Below, piece after piece: positions 1-5,707 of a stretch of 6,956 nucleotides of DNA. The notes beneath the pieces were generated by a model, which was given only the letters and a program-made list of their open reading frames with translations, was not told where the DNA came from and ran no database searches. The position numbers and the translations under genes were made by a program. Position 1 is the first letter of the stretch. Every line of letters starts with the position of its first letter. Source of the DNA: Chloroflexota bacterium (GTDB lineage Bacteria; Chloroflexota; Limnocylindria; QHBO01). The stretch is from assembly GCA_013694795.1 (NCBI GenBank), contig JACDBS010000082.1, forward strand, positions 1 to 6,956, written 5' to 3'.

Positions 1-9
1 CGCTCCCCC

Positions 10-516
10 TCACGCATCGGCCTGCCGCCCGCCGAAAGCAGTTGCAGCGACCGTCTGGTCGCGCGGGATGATGATGGACAGAGTCGCCTCGACGGCAATC
101 TCGCCGTCGACGCTTGCCACGCAGCGCACCCGGCCGAACATGCCGCGCAGTTTCTCGATCTCGACCTTCAGCGTGAGCTGATCGCCGGGAACCACCATCC
201 TGCGGAACCGGCACTCATCGATGCCTGCGAACAGGCCCATCTTGCCGCGGTACTCGTCCAGCGTGAGGATCGCCACGCCGGCAGTCTGCGCGAGCGCCTC
301 CACCATGAGCACGCCGGGCATGATCGGTCGCTCCGGGAAATGACCGGTGAACTGCGGTTCGTTGGCCGTGACCATCTTGATTCCGACCGCCCGCTTGCCC
401 GGCACGAGCTCGATCACCCGGTCGACAAGCAGGAACGGGAAGCGGTGCGGCAGGATGCGCATGATGTCGGCCGCCTCGAGCGGCGGGGTCGGCGTTGGTG
501 CGGTTCCGGTCGTCAT
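10..516 (-). CDS. fabZ: 3-hydroxyacyl-[acyl-carrier-protein] dehydratase
   Basis: FabZ removes water from 3-hydroxyacyl-ACP to give trans-2-enoyl-ACP in the elongation cycle. The hot-dog fold signatures are present: DIMRILPHRFPFLLVDRV (17-33), NEPQFTGHFPERPIMPGVL (52-70) and MVEALAQTAG (71-80). Catalytic His59 lies in GHFP and catalytic Glu73 in MVEALAQ. The basic motif around CRFRRMVVPGDQL (102-114) also matches. The protein is 168 residues against about 145-150 for typical FabZ. The excess is a Thr/Pro-rich N-terminus of about 14 residues and a short C-terminal tail. ATG at 516 shares its A with the accC stop (TGATG) and has GGGGAG closely upstream. It is the last gene seen. Only 9 bases follow it before the window edge, so the operon may continue. 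Confidence 0.95.
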   Translation of the reverse strand: MTTGTAPTPTPPLEAADIMRILPHRFPFLLVDRVIELVPGKRAVGIKMVTANEPQFTGHFPERPIMPGVLMVEALAQTAGVAILTLDEYRGKMGLFAGIDECRFRRMVVPGDQLTLKVEIEKLRGMFGRVRCVASVDGEIAVEATLSIIIPRDQTVAATAFGGRQADA

Positions 517-1874
517 CAGCTCCCCACGAACGCGGCCGGGCCGACCCGATCGACGAGGTTCGTGCTGACGCGCGCGCTCAGGAAGGCATCGTTATCAATG
601 ATCCCGCGGTGGAACGGAATATTGGTCTTCACGCCGCCGATCTCGAACTCGGCCAGGGCGCGGCGTGAGCGCGCCAGCGCGATCTCGCGCGTCTCGCCCC
701 ACACGATGAGCTTGGCGAGCAGGCTGTCGTAGAACGGAGGCACCTCGTAGCCGGCATAGAGGTGGGTATCCACCCGCACGCCGGGACCGCCGGGGAGGTT
801 GAGCGACTCGATCTCGCCGGTCTGCGGTGAGAAATTGTCGGCGGGGTCCTCCGCGTTGATGCGGAACTCGATGGCATGGCCCCGAAACCGGATCTGCTCC
901 TGCCGCAGGCTCAGCCTGTCCCCCGCCGCGATTCGGATCTGCTCGACGATCAGGTCGACGCCGGTCAGCATCTCGGTGACCGGGTGCTCGACCTGTACCC
1001 GGCAGTTGATCTCGATGAAGAAGAAGTTGCCCTCTGTGTCGAGCAGAAACTCCAGGGTACCGGCGCTCTCGTACCCGGCCGCCACCACGCTGCGGATGGC
1101 AAGATCACGCAGCCGCTCGCGACTCGCGTCGTCCATCGCCGGCGACGGGCCCTCCTCGATGATCTTCTGGTGACGGCGCTGGATGCTGCAGTCGCGCTCG
1201 CCCAGGTGCACGCCGCTCCCGTGCTGGTCGACCATGACCTGGACCTCGACGTGGCGCGACTCCTCGATCCACTTCTCGAAGTAGATGGAATCATCGCCGA
1301 AGGCGGCTTGCGCTTCCGAGCGCGCCAGGGGCAGGGAGGTCTCCATCTCGCGCGGGCTGCGCACCAGGCGCATGCCGCGTCCACCGCCACCCGCCGAAGG
1401 CTTGAGGAGGACCGGGTAACCCGCCTTGCCCGCCTGCTCCAGCGCGTCGCCCAGGTCGGACACGATACCGTTGCTGCCCGGCACCGTCGGCAGCCCGTTG
1501 GCGGCGAGCATGCGCCGCACGGCGTATTTGCTGGCAAAGCGCTCGAGCACCTCCGGCCGCGGACCGATGAAGGTCAGGTCGTGCGCGCCGCAGGCCTCGG
1601 CGAAGCTGGCGTCCTCGCTCAGGAAGCCGTAGCCCGGATGCACGGCGTCGCAACCGGTGATCATGGCGGCACTGATGACCGCCGGCTGGTTCAGGTAGCT
1701 CCTGCGGGCTTCAGCCGGACCGATGCAGATGGACTCGTCCGCCAGCTTCACGGCCATCGATTCGCGGTCGGCCTCGCTGTAGGCAACCACGGCCGGGAGC
1801 CCGAGGTCGCGGCAGGCGCGCAGGATGCGCACTGCGATCTCCCCGCGGTTGGCGATGAGCACCTTCGTCACCAT
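516..1874 (-). CDS. accC: Biotin carboxylase subunit of acetyl-CoA carboxylase
   Basis: AccC uses ATP and bicarbonate to carboxylate biotin on the carrier protein, the first half-reaction of malonyl-CoA synthesis. The 452-residue protein is close to E. coli AccC (449), and several residues fall at the same numbers. Visible are the N-terminal VLIANRGEIAVRI, HPGYGFLSED (79-88), K116, the ATP-grasp lid KPSAGGGGRGMR (158-169), GERDCSIQRRHQKIIEE (225-241 with the catalytic Lys237), and E288, N290, R292, Q294, V295, E296 in IEINCRVQVEHPVTE, plus R338 in EFRINAEDP. The usual MNTR reads INCR here, a mild change. All catalytic positions are present, so AccC looks active and needs a true biotinylated partner. 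Start ATG is 4 bases after fabD with little Shine-Dalgarno, suggesting translational coupling. Its TGA shares one base with the fabZ ATG. Confidence 0.96.
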   Translation of the reverse strand: MVTKVLIANRGEIAVRILRACRDLGLPAVVAYSEADRESMAVKLADESICIGPAEARRSYLNQPAVISAAMITGCDAVHPGYGFLSEDASFAEACGAHDLTFIGPRPEVLERFASKYAVRRMLAANGLPTVPGSNGIVSDLGDALEQAGKAGYPVLLKPSAGGGGRGMRLVRSPREMETSLPLARSEAQAAFGDDSIYFEKWIEESRHVEVQVMVDQHGSGVHLGERDCSIQRRHQKIIEEGPSPAMDDASRERLRDLAIRSVVAAGYESAGTLEFLLDTEGNFFFIEINCRVQVEHPVTEMLTGVDLIVEQIRIAAGDRLSLRQEQIRFRGHAIEFRINAEDPADNFSPQTGEIESLNLPGGPGVRVDTHLYAGYEVPPFYDSLLAKLIVWGETREIALARSRRALAEFEIGGVKTNIPFHRGIIDNDAFLSARVSTNLVDRVGPAAFVGS

Positions 1875-1877
1875 ATC

Positions 1878-1890
1878 GTCACGCCGTGAC
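1878..1890. repeat. 13-bp perfect palindrome at the fabD/accC junction
   Basis: GTCACGCCGTGAC is a 6-bp inverted repeat around one central base. It covers the fabD stop codon and ends 4 bases before the accC start. The centre is too tight for a stable hairpin. It may be a protein-binding dyad or chance in GC-rich sequence. Confidence 0.3.
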
Positions 1891-2826
1891 GTGCGCCGGC
1901 CGCGCCACCAGCTCCAGGGCGCCCTCGAGGGTCTCCGGGTCGCTCACCGTGCCGGTCCGCACCGCGGGCGCAATGCGCTTCACCATGCCGACAAGGGCGG
2001 CGCCCGCACCGCACTCGATCATGGTGCTGACGCCGTCGGCCACCATGCGCTGAACGCAGCCCACCCACTCGACCGGCGACCGCACCTGCTCGGCCAGCAG
2101 GGCGCGGATGCGCGTGGCGTCGGTCAACCGCTCGGCCGTCGCGTTGCTCATCACCGCCATCTGCGCGTCGCGCCATTCCTCGGTCTCGAAGGCAGCGGTG
2201 AGCTCATCGGCGATGCCGGCCATGAGCGGGGAATGGAAGGCGCCCGACACTGCGAGGCGCACGAAGCGCTTCGCGCCGGCGGCGCGCAGGGGCTCCTCGG
2301 CCGCATCCAGTACGCTCCGCTCGCCGGAGATGACCACCTGGCCGGGGGCGTTGTCGTTGGCCACCGACAGCTGCGTCGGGCGCGCGATTCCCGTGACCAC
2401 CGATTCCACGGCAGCGCGGTCGAGACCGAGGACCGCCGCCATGCCGCCTTGCCTGTCCGCGCCGGCCATGAGCTCCCCGCGTCGCGACACGAGCCGCAGC
2501 GCTGCCGGCAGCGTCAGCACGTCGGCGACCACGAGTGCCGCGAACTCGCCTACGGAGTGGCCTGCCACGACTTCCGGCGCTGGCGCGCCGCGCTGCTCGA
2601 ATGCACGGAACGCCGCGATTGAGGTTGCGAGCAGGCATGGCTGCGTCTGACGGGTGTCATTCAACCTATCGGCGGGACCCTCCCAGCAGGTCGCCGACAC
2701 CGGCCAGCCGAGCGTCGCATCGGCCTCGTCGAAGACGGCGCGCGCGGCGGACGACCGCTCGGCAAGCTCGCGGCCCATGCCCACCGTTTGTGAGCCCTGC
2801 GGGCTGAAGAGCAGCGCGAGCCTCAT
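1879..2826 (-). CDS. fabD: Malonyl-CoA:ACP transacylase
   Basis: FabD transfers malonyl from CoA to acyl carrier protein, supplying the extender for fatty-acid synthesis. At 315 residues it has the usual FabD length. Catalytic Ser91 lies in the nucleophile elbow GHSVGE, Arg116 in SRRGELM and His198 in GAFHSPLM. NDNAPGQVVISG (157-168) and SPVEWV also match the family. The N-terminal loop reads FSPQGSQTVGMG where E. coli has FPGQGSQ; the oxyanion-hole Gln (Q10) is kept. ATG at 2826 overlaps the accB stop and has AGAGGG 8 bases upstream. The gene sits between accB and accC, which in E. coli are adjacent, so its product (malonyl transfer) is coordinated with carboxylase synthesis. It ends 4 bases before accC. 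Confidence 0.95.
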   Translation of the reverse strand: MRLALLFSPQGSQTVGMGRELAERSSAARAVFDEADATLGWPVSATCWEGPADRLNDTRQTQPCLLATSIAAFRAFEQRGAPAPEVVAGHSVGEFAALVVADVLTLPAALRLVSRRGELMAGADRQGGMAAVLGLDRAAVESVVTGIARPTQLSVANDNAPGQVVISGERSVLDAAEEPLRAAGAKRFVRLAVSGAFHSPLMAGIADELTAAFETEEWRDAQMAVMSNATAERLTDATRIRALLAEQVRSPVEWVGCVQRMVADGVSTMIECGAGAALVGMVKRIAPAVRTGTVSDPETLEGALELVARPAHVTA

Positions 2827-3287
2827 CGGACGCCCTCTGCGACGTCGAGCTCGAGCACGACCTGCGCGTACTCGACGGCCTCGCCGCTTTCGGCGACGAG
2901 GTGACGGACAGTTCCCCCACGTGGCGCGCGGACGTCATGGCGCACGCCGAGCATTTCGACGTGACCCAGCGCGTCACCCTTGCGCACCTCGAGGCCCGGC
3001 CCCAGTCCCTCGGCATACACGAAGAAGCCGACCGCGGGTGAGGCGACGCCGACCGTCGGGGCTGCGCTTGCCTGGGGCGCCTTGGCAGGGGCCTCTCCCG
3101 AGGCTGCCGTGGCAGCGGGCACGGCGGGCGCCTCGACGCTGGGCGCGGCACTCACACGCAGGCGCAGATCCCCGTGGGCGACCTCGATCTCTCCCAGGCC
3201 ATGCCGGCGCAAGCGCTCGGTGAGCTGTGGCACCAGCTCGGCAGCAACGCGCGAGATCGCGTCAAGGGCATCGTCGGAGTCGGTCAT
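2823..3287 (-). CDS. accB: AccB-like biotin carboxyl carrier protein lacking the biotinylation lysine
   Basis: A 154-residue protein with the layout of the biotin carboxyl carrier. A helical N-terminal segment (ISRVAAELVPQLTERLRRHG, LGEIEVAHGDLRLRVS) is followed by an Ala/Pro-rich linker (about 47-81) and a biotinyl-type beta barrel (about 82-149). The barrel retains SPAVGFF, VRKGD, GGTV and ESGEAVEY. The hairpin that should read EAMKM reads E111-M-L-G114-V. Aligning from E111 through A121 to GGTV needs no gap relative to E. coli AccB, so the acceptor Lys is replaced by Gly (codon GGC, 2948-2946). Only two lysines exist (K69 in the linker, K103 before the barrel turn), and neither is at the hairpin tip. 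It therefore should not be biotinylated or lipoylated in the usual way. The BCCP thumb is also absent. It may be a structural or regulatory paralogue. The symbol is by homology and position only. Overlaps accA and fabD by ATGA. Confidence 0.88.
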   Translation of the reverse strand: MTDSDDALDAISRVAAELVPQLTERLRRHGLGEIEVAHGDLRLRVSAAPSVEAPAVPAATAASGEAPAKAPQASAAPTVGVASPAVGFFVYAEGLGPGLEVRKGDALGHVEMLGVRHDVRAPRGGTVRHLVAESGEAVEYAQVVLELDVAEGVR

Positions 3288-4276
3288 GCGCCCCTCTCGC
3301 TCTCGGCATCGTCGTCATCGCTCGGCCAGATCTCGCTCCAGCGTGGCCGGCGCGGGGCACCGGGCAGGCGGAGGATGCGTCCGATCCGCCGGCGCAACGA
3401 TGGAACCTCCGGCGGGCGGCCGGTGCCGGCCCCCGTCTCGAGGTAGGCGCCCATTCCGCGCAGTCGAGCATAGCGGGTCGCAAGCAGCTCGGCCGTCTCA
3501 CGGCCGGAGAGATGGCGCAGCGCGGCCAGGATCGCGGCGCGCACGGCCACCGCCGTGGCCGCCGGGTCGGTGTGGGCGCCGTCTCCGGGCTCGGCGATGA
3601 TCGCATCCACGACGCCCAGATCGACCTGGTCCTCGGCGGTCATGCGCATGGCGGCCGCGGCCGTGCGGGCCTCGTCGCGTGAGCGCCACAGGATCGACGA
3701 AGCGCCCTCCGGGCTGATCACGGCGTAGACGGCGTTCTCGAGTGCCAGTACGGCGTCCCCCACCCCAATGGCCAGGGCGCCGCCCGAGCCGCCCTCGCCC
3801 AGGATGACGACCACGATCGGCACCTGGAGCCCGGTCATGAGCTTGATGCTCGAGGCGATCGCCTCCGCCTGCCCACGCTCCTCGGCGGCCGGCCCGGGAA
3901 AGGCGCCCGCGGTGTCGAGGAAGGTCACGATCGGGATGCCCAGCTTGTCGGCCAGACGCATGAGGCGCTGGGCCTTGCGGAAGCCCTCGGGATGCGGCGA
4001 GCCGAAGTTGCGCAGGATGTTCGACTCGGTGTCGGTGCCCTTCTGATGGCCGATGACCATCACGGGGCGGCTCTCGAGCATCGCCGGTCCCCCCACGATG
4101 GCCGGATCGTCGCCAAAGCTGCGGTCGCCGTGGAGCTCGAAGAAGCCCTCGAAGATGAGTGGTACCAGGTCGAGGGTGCGCGGCCGCTGGGGGTGCCGCG
4201 CCAGCTGAACGTGGCGCCACGCGATGTCGGTCGCTTCCTCGCTCGGCGGTGCCGCCTGGCGGACGATGTCGCTCAC
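3284..4276 (-). CDS. accA: Acetyl-CoA carboxylase carboxyltransferase alpha subunit
   Basis: A 330-residue partner of AccD in the carboxyltransferase half-reaction. The conserved body starts at QLARHPQRPRTLDLV (24-38). It includes VGGPAMLESRPVMVIGHQKG (61-80), NFGSPHPEGFRKAQRLM (90-106), FLDTAGAFPGPAAEERGQ (119-136), ILGEGGSGGALAIGVGD (158-174) and VISPEGASSILWRS (186-199). The N-terminus lacks the roughly 50-residue helical extension of E. coli AccA, while the C-terminus runs about 50 residues past the usual end. That tail has a basic stretch (RRRIGRILRL, RRPRW) followed by an acidic one (DDDDAESE). The FLDTPGAYPG motif of E. coli reads FLDTAGAFPG here. GTG start chosen for its strong ribosome site and GTGA overlap with accD; its own TGA overlaps the accB ATG. 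Confidence 0.95.
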   Translation of the reverse strand: MSDIVRQAAPPSEEATDIAWRHVQLARHPQRPRTLDLVPLIFEGFFELHGDRSFGDDPAIVGGPAMLESRPVMVIGHQKGTDTESNILRNFGSPHPEGFRKAQRLMRLADKLGIPIVTFLDTAGAFPGPAAEERGQAEAIASSIKLMTGLQVPIVVVILGEGGSGGALAIGVGDAVLALENAVYAVISPEGASSILWRSRDEARTAAAAMRMTAEDQVDLGVVDAIIAEPGDGAHTDPAATAVAVRAAILAALRHLSGRETAELLATRYARLRGMGAYLETGAGTGRPPEVPSLRRRIGRILRLPGAPRRPRWSEIWPSDDDDAESERGA

Positions 4277-4563
4277 GGCCGTTCCTCCACTTCGCTCGTC
4301 GCGCGGGGAGCCGCTCCGCTGCCGTTCCCACCGCGGTCGGCCTCGACATCGATGCCGATCGTCTCGCTCACGGCCCCACCAAGGCGCTCGGCGAGCCCGG
4401 AGAGTGCCCCAATCGGTCCCCAGGAGCGGTCAGGGTCGGTCGGGGCACTGTCGTCGACCGCCGGGACCGGAAGCAGACGCATCAGCCGCGAAAGCGCGGC
4501 GCGCAGCTCAAGGCGCGGCACGATGGCGTCCACGAAACCGTGGGCAAGAAGGAACTCGGCGCT
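4273..4563 (-). pseudogene. accD: C-terminal 96 codons of accD downstream of the amber codon
   Basis: This is the same frame as the upstream part of accD. The first residues, SAEFLLAHGFVDAIVPRLE, match the conserved AccD stretch after PEGFQ that ends in the dimer-forming helices. RAALSRLMRLLPVP follows, and then a low-complexity tail of about 60 residues rich in Asp, Glu, Gly and Ala that is longer than in E. coli. The TGA at 4275-4273 overlaps the GTG of accA (GTGA), exactly the junction style of intact genes in this operon. The segment therefore looks like a living part of accD and not decayed sequence. Without readthrough it would be expressed only if ribosomes restarted, for instance at GTG 4533, and no convincing ribosome site is seen there. 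Confidence 0.88.
4283..4288 (-). promoter_or_regulatory. Ribosome binding site of accA (GTG start)
   Basis: GGAGGA lies 6 bases before the GTG at 4276 and is the strongest Shine-Dalgarno in the window. It would let accA be translated even if ribosomes leave accD early at the amber codon, although transcriptional polarity could still reduce its level. Confidence 0.7.
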
Positions 4564-4566
4564 CTA
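4564..4566 (-). other. In-frame amber codon inside accD
   Basis: The codon reads TAG on the minus strand, between TTC (Phe238) and AGC (Ser). Family consensus here is PEGFQ.AEFL, so a single C-to-T change from CAG explains it. No insertion or deletion is needed, because the frame on both sides encodes matching AccD sequence. Confidence 0.95.
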
Positions 4567-5280
4567 GAAGCCCTCGGGCATGTCCTCGCCGATCGTGTCG
4601 GAGGCGACGCGCGCGCCGGCGAAGCCGATGAGCGCTTTCGGCTCGGCCAGGATCACGTCCCCCAGGCTGGCGAAGCTGGCCAGCACGCCACCGGTGGTCG
4701 GATCGGTCAACACGGCGATGAACGGGATGCCTGCGTCATCCAGCCTGACGAGCGGCGCGGTCGTCTTGGCGAGCTGCATGAGCGAGAGCGTGCCCTCTTG
4801 CATGCGAGCGCCGCCCGACGCGCTGACCACGATGGCAGGGATCCGCTCGGCAAGGGCCGTTTCGAAGCAGCGCGCCAGCTTCTCGCCCACGACGCTGCCC
4901 ATGCTGCCGCCCATGAAGCGGAAATCGAAGATGCCAATGGCGACGCGCACGCGGTCGATGTCGCCAACGCCCCACACCAGCGCGTCGCGCAGCCCGGTCT
5001 TGACGCGCGAGGCCTCAAGGCGGTGCGGATAGGGCTTGTCGTCATGGAATCCGAGCGGGTCGACCGACTCCAGGCCCGCGTCGCGCTCCTCGAAGCTGCC
5101 CGGGTCGAGCAGCATGTCGATCCGCTCGCCGACCGACATGCGGAAATGATGGCCGCACGACGGGCACAGCCGAAGGCTGCGCTCGAGCTGCTTGTTGAAC
5201 ACCTGGGCGTCGCACTGCGGGCACTTGGTCCAGGCATCGGTCGGCGCCGCGCGGCGACTGAAGGGGAACTTGATCGGCAA
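4564..5280 (-). CDS. accD: Acetyl-CoA carboxylase carboxyltransferase beta subunit, cut short by in-frame TAG
   Basis: AccD pairs with AccA to move the carboxyl group from carboxybiotin to acetyl-CoA, giving malonyl-CoA. From a TTG start the first 238 residues are clearly AccD. A Cys4 zinc ribbon (C20, C23, C39, C42, spacing C-X2-C-X15-C-X2-C) is followed by the crotonase-like domain with FMGGSMGSVVGEK (122-134), SGGARMQEG (155-163) and LTDPTTGGVLASFASLGD (191-208). After MPEGF the frame meets TAG at 4566-4564 where relatives have Gln. The same frame then continues for 96 codons with good AccD similarity, to a TGA overlapping the accA start. The full product would be 335 residues; E. coli AccD has 304. 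As written, the last helices of the catalytic domain are lost. Explanations are a consensus or base-call error (CAG to TAG, one base), a recent nonsense mutation, or readthrough or recoding. Confidence 0.93.
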   Translation of the reverse strand: MPIKFPFSRRAAPTDAWTKCPQCDAQVFNKQLERSLRLCPSCGHHFRMSVGERIDMLLDPGSFEERDAGLESVDPLGFHDDKPYPHRLEASRVKTGLRDALVWGVGDIDRVRVAIGIFDFRFMGGSMGSVVGEKLARCFETALAERIPAIVVSASGGARMQEGTLSLMQLAKTTAPLVRLDDAGIPFIAVLTDPTTGGVLASFASLGDVILAEPKALIGFAGARVASDTIGEDMPEGF

Positions 5281-5287
5281 TCCTTGT

Positions 5288-5294
5288 TCCTCTC
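5288..5294 (-). promoter_or_regulatory. Ribosome binding site deciding the TTG start of accD
   Basis: GAGAGGA lies 7 bases upstream of TTG at 5280. The N-terminal zinc-ribbon begins within 20 residues of that codon, as in the AccD family, and no ATG is nearby. A second AGGA abuts the TTG and is too close to serve. Confidence 0.65.
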
Positions 5295-5295
5295 G

Positions 5296-5658
5296 CTACC
5301 GATGCAGGAGCCGATGCGCGGGGCCCGACGAGCGCCGCGCGCTGCGCCAGACGGCATAGGCGGTGACGCCGACTCCAACCGCCGACCCCACCGCGCCGGT
5401 GACAATCAGGCGGCCCGGATGACGCAGGATCCAAGGGGAGGCGCGCATGCCGGAGAGCCGCGATCCGAGCCGTGCTTCGAAGCGCGGGGCCACCGGCGAC
5501 GACGCCAGGGAGGCACGAACAGAGACGGCCGCGTCGATGAGGGAACGGTCGGCCTGGGCAAGGCCAGCGGTGGCGGCCGCAACGCCGGGCGCGGCGCCTC
5601 CGAGCAGCTCATCGACCGCGCGGTCAAGCCGCTCGGCCAAGGTCGGTGGGGTTGTCAT
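5296..5658 (-). CDS. Small single-helix membrane protein, candidate anti-sigma factor
   Basis: A 120-residue protein that I do not recognise as a named family. Residues 1-82 are hydrophilic and helix-forming (TLAERLDRAVDELLGG near the N-terminus, then SPVAPRFEARLGSRL at about 54-68). One hydrophobic segment follows, about residues 84-104 (LIVTGAVGSAVGVGVTAYAVW), then a basic tail RSARR...RLLHR. No signal peptide and no HxxxCxxC zinc motif are present. The likely topology is a cytoplasmic N-terminal domain with one membrane anchor. Because it directly follows an ECF sigma gene and has the size and layout of a short membrane-bound anti-sigma factor, I infer that role without direct proof. It ends in TAG, the only gene in the window to do so, and it is in the same reading frame as accD, 15 bases further on. 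Confidence 0.7.
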   Translation of the reverse strand: MTTPPTLAERLDRAVDELLGGAAPGVAAATAGLAQADRSLIDAAVSVRASLASSPVAPRFEARLGSRLSGMRASPWILRHPGRLIVTGAVGSAVGVGVTAYAVWRSARRSSGPAHRLLHR

Positions 5659-5707
5659 GACGCTCCTGCTAACACCGCGGAACGCCAAACGTTACACCGC
5701 CGGGCGA
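5659..5707 (-). promoter_or_regulatory. Intergenic gap with direct repeat, possible promoter or operator
   Basis: This 49-base gap is the longest non-coding stretch in an otherwise overlapping gene string. It contains two copies of GCGGTGT (5700-5694 and 5678-5672) exactly 22 bp apart, about two helical turns; the copies read GCGGTGTAAC and GCGGTGTTAG. TGTAAC (5696-5691) resembles an ECF-type -35 element. However, a matching -10 at GTTAGC (5673-5668) would start RNA almost at the ATG and lose the AGGAG ribosome site, so the promoter reading is weak. An operator or chance repeat is equally possible. Confidence 0.3.
5663..5667 (-). promoter_or_regulatory. Ribosome binding site of the small membrane protein
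   Basis: AGGAG lies 4 bases upstream of the ATG at 5658. It supports that start over an in-frame TTG at 5688 that would add ten residues and has no comparable Shine-Dalgarno. Confidence 0.65.

Noticed and set aside
876..1889. 337-codon open frame on the plus strand opposite accC
   Set aside because: It is fully antisense to an intact AccC with all catalytic residues. The translation has no family signature.
2823..3287. AccB-like protein as a lipoyl-domain protein
   Set aside because: Lipoyl domains also need a lysine at the hairpin turn, which is Gly here. The N-terminal segment and operon position fit AccB.
4533..4566. Frameshift in accD as the cause of the split gene
   Set aside because: Both parts lie in the same frame and align across the stop without a missing or extra residue. 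Only one codon differs from expectation.
5659..5688. TTG start at 5688 for the small membrane protein
   Set aside because: The ATG at 5658 has AGGAG at good spacing. The ten added residues show nothing useful.
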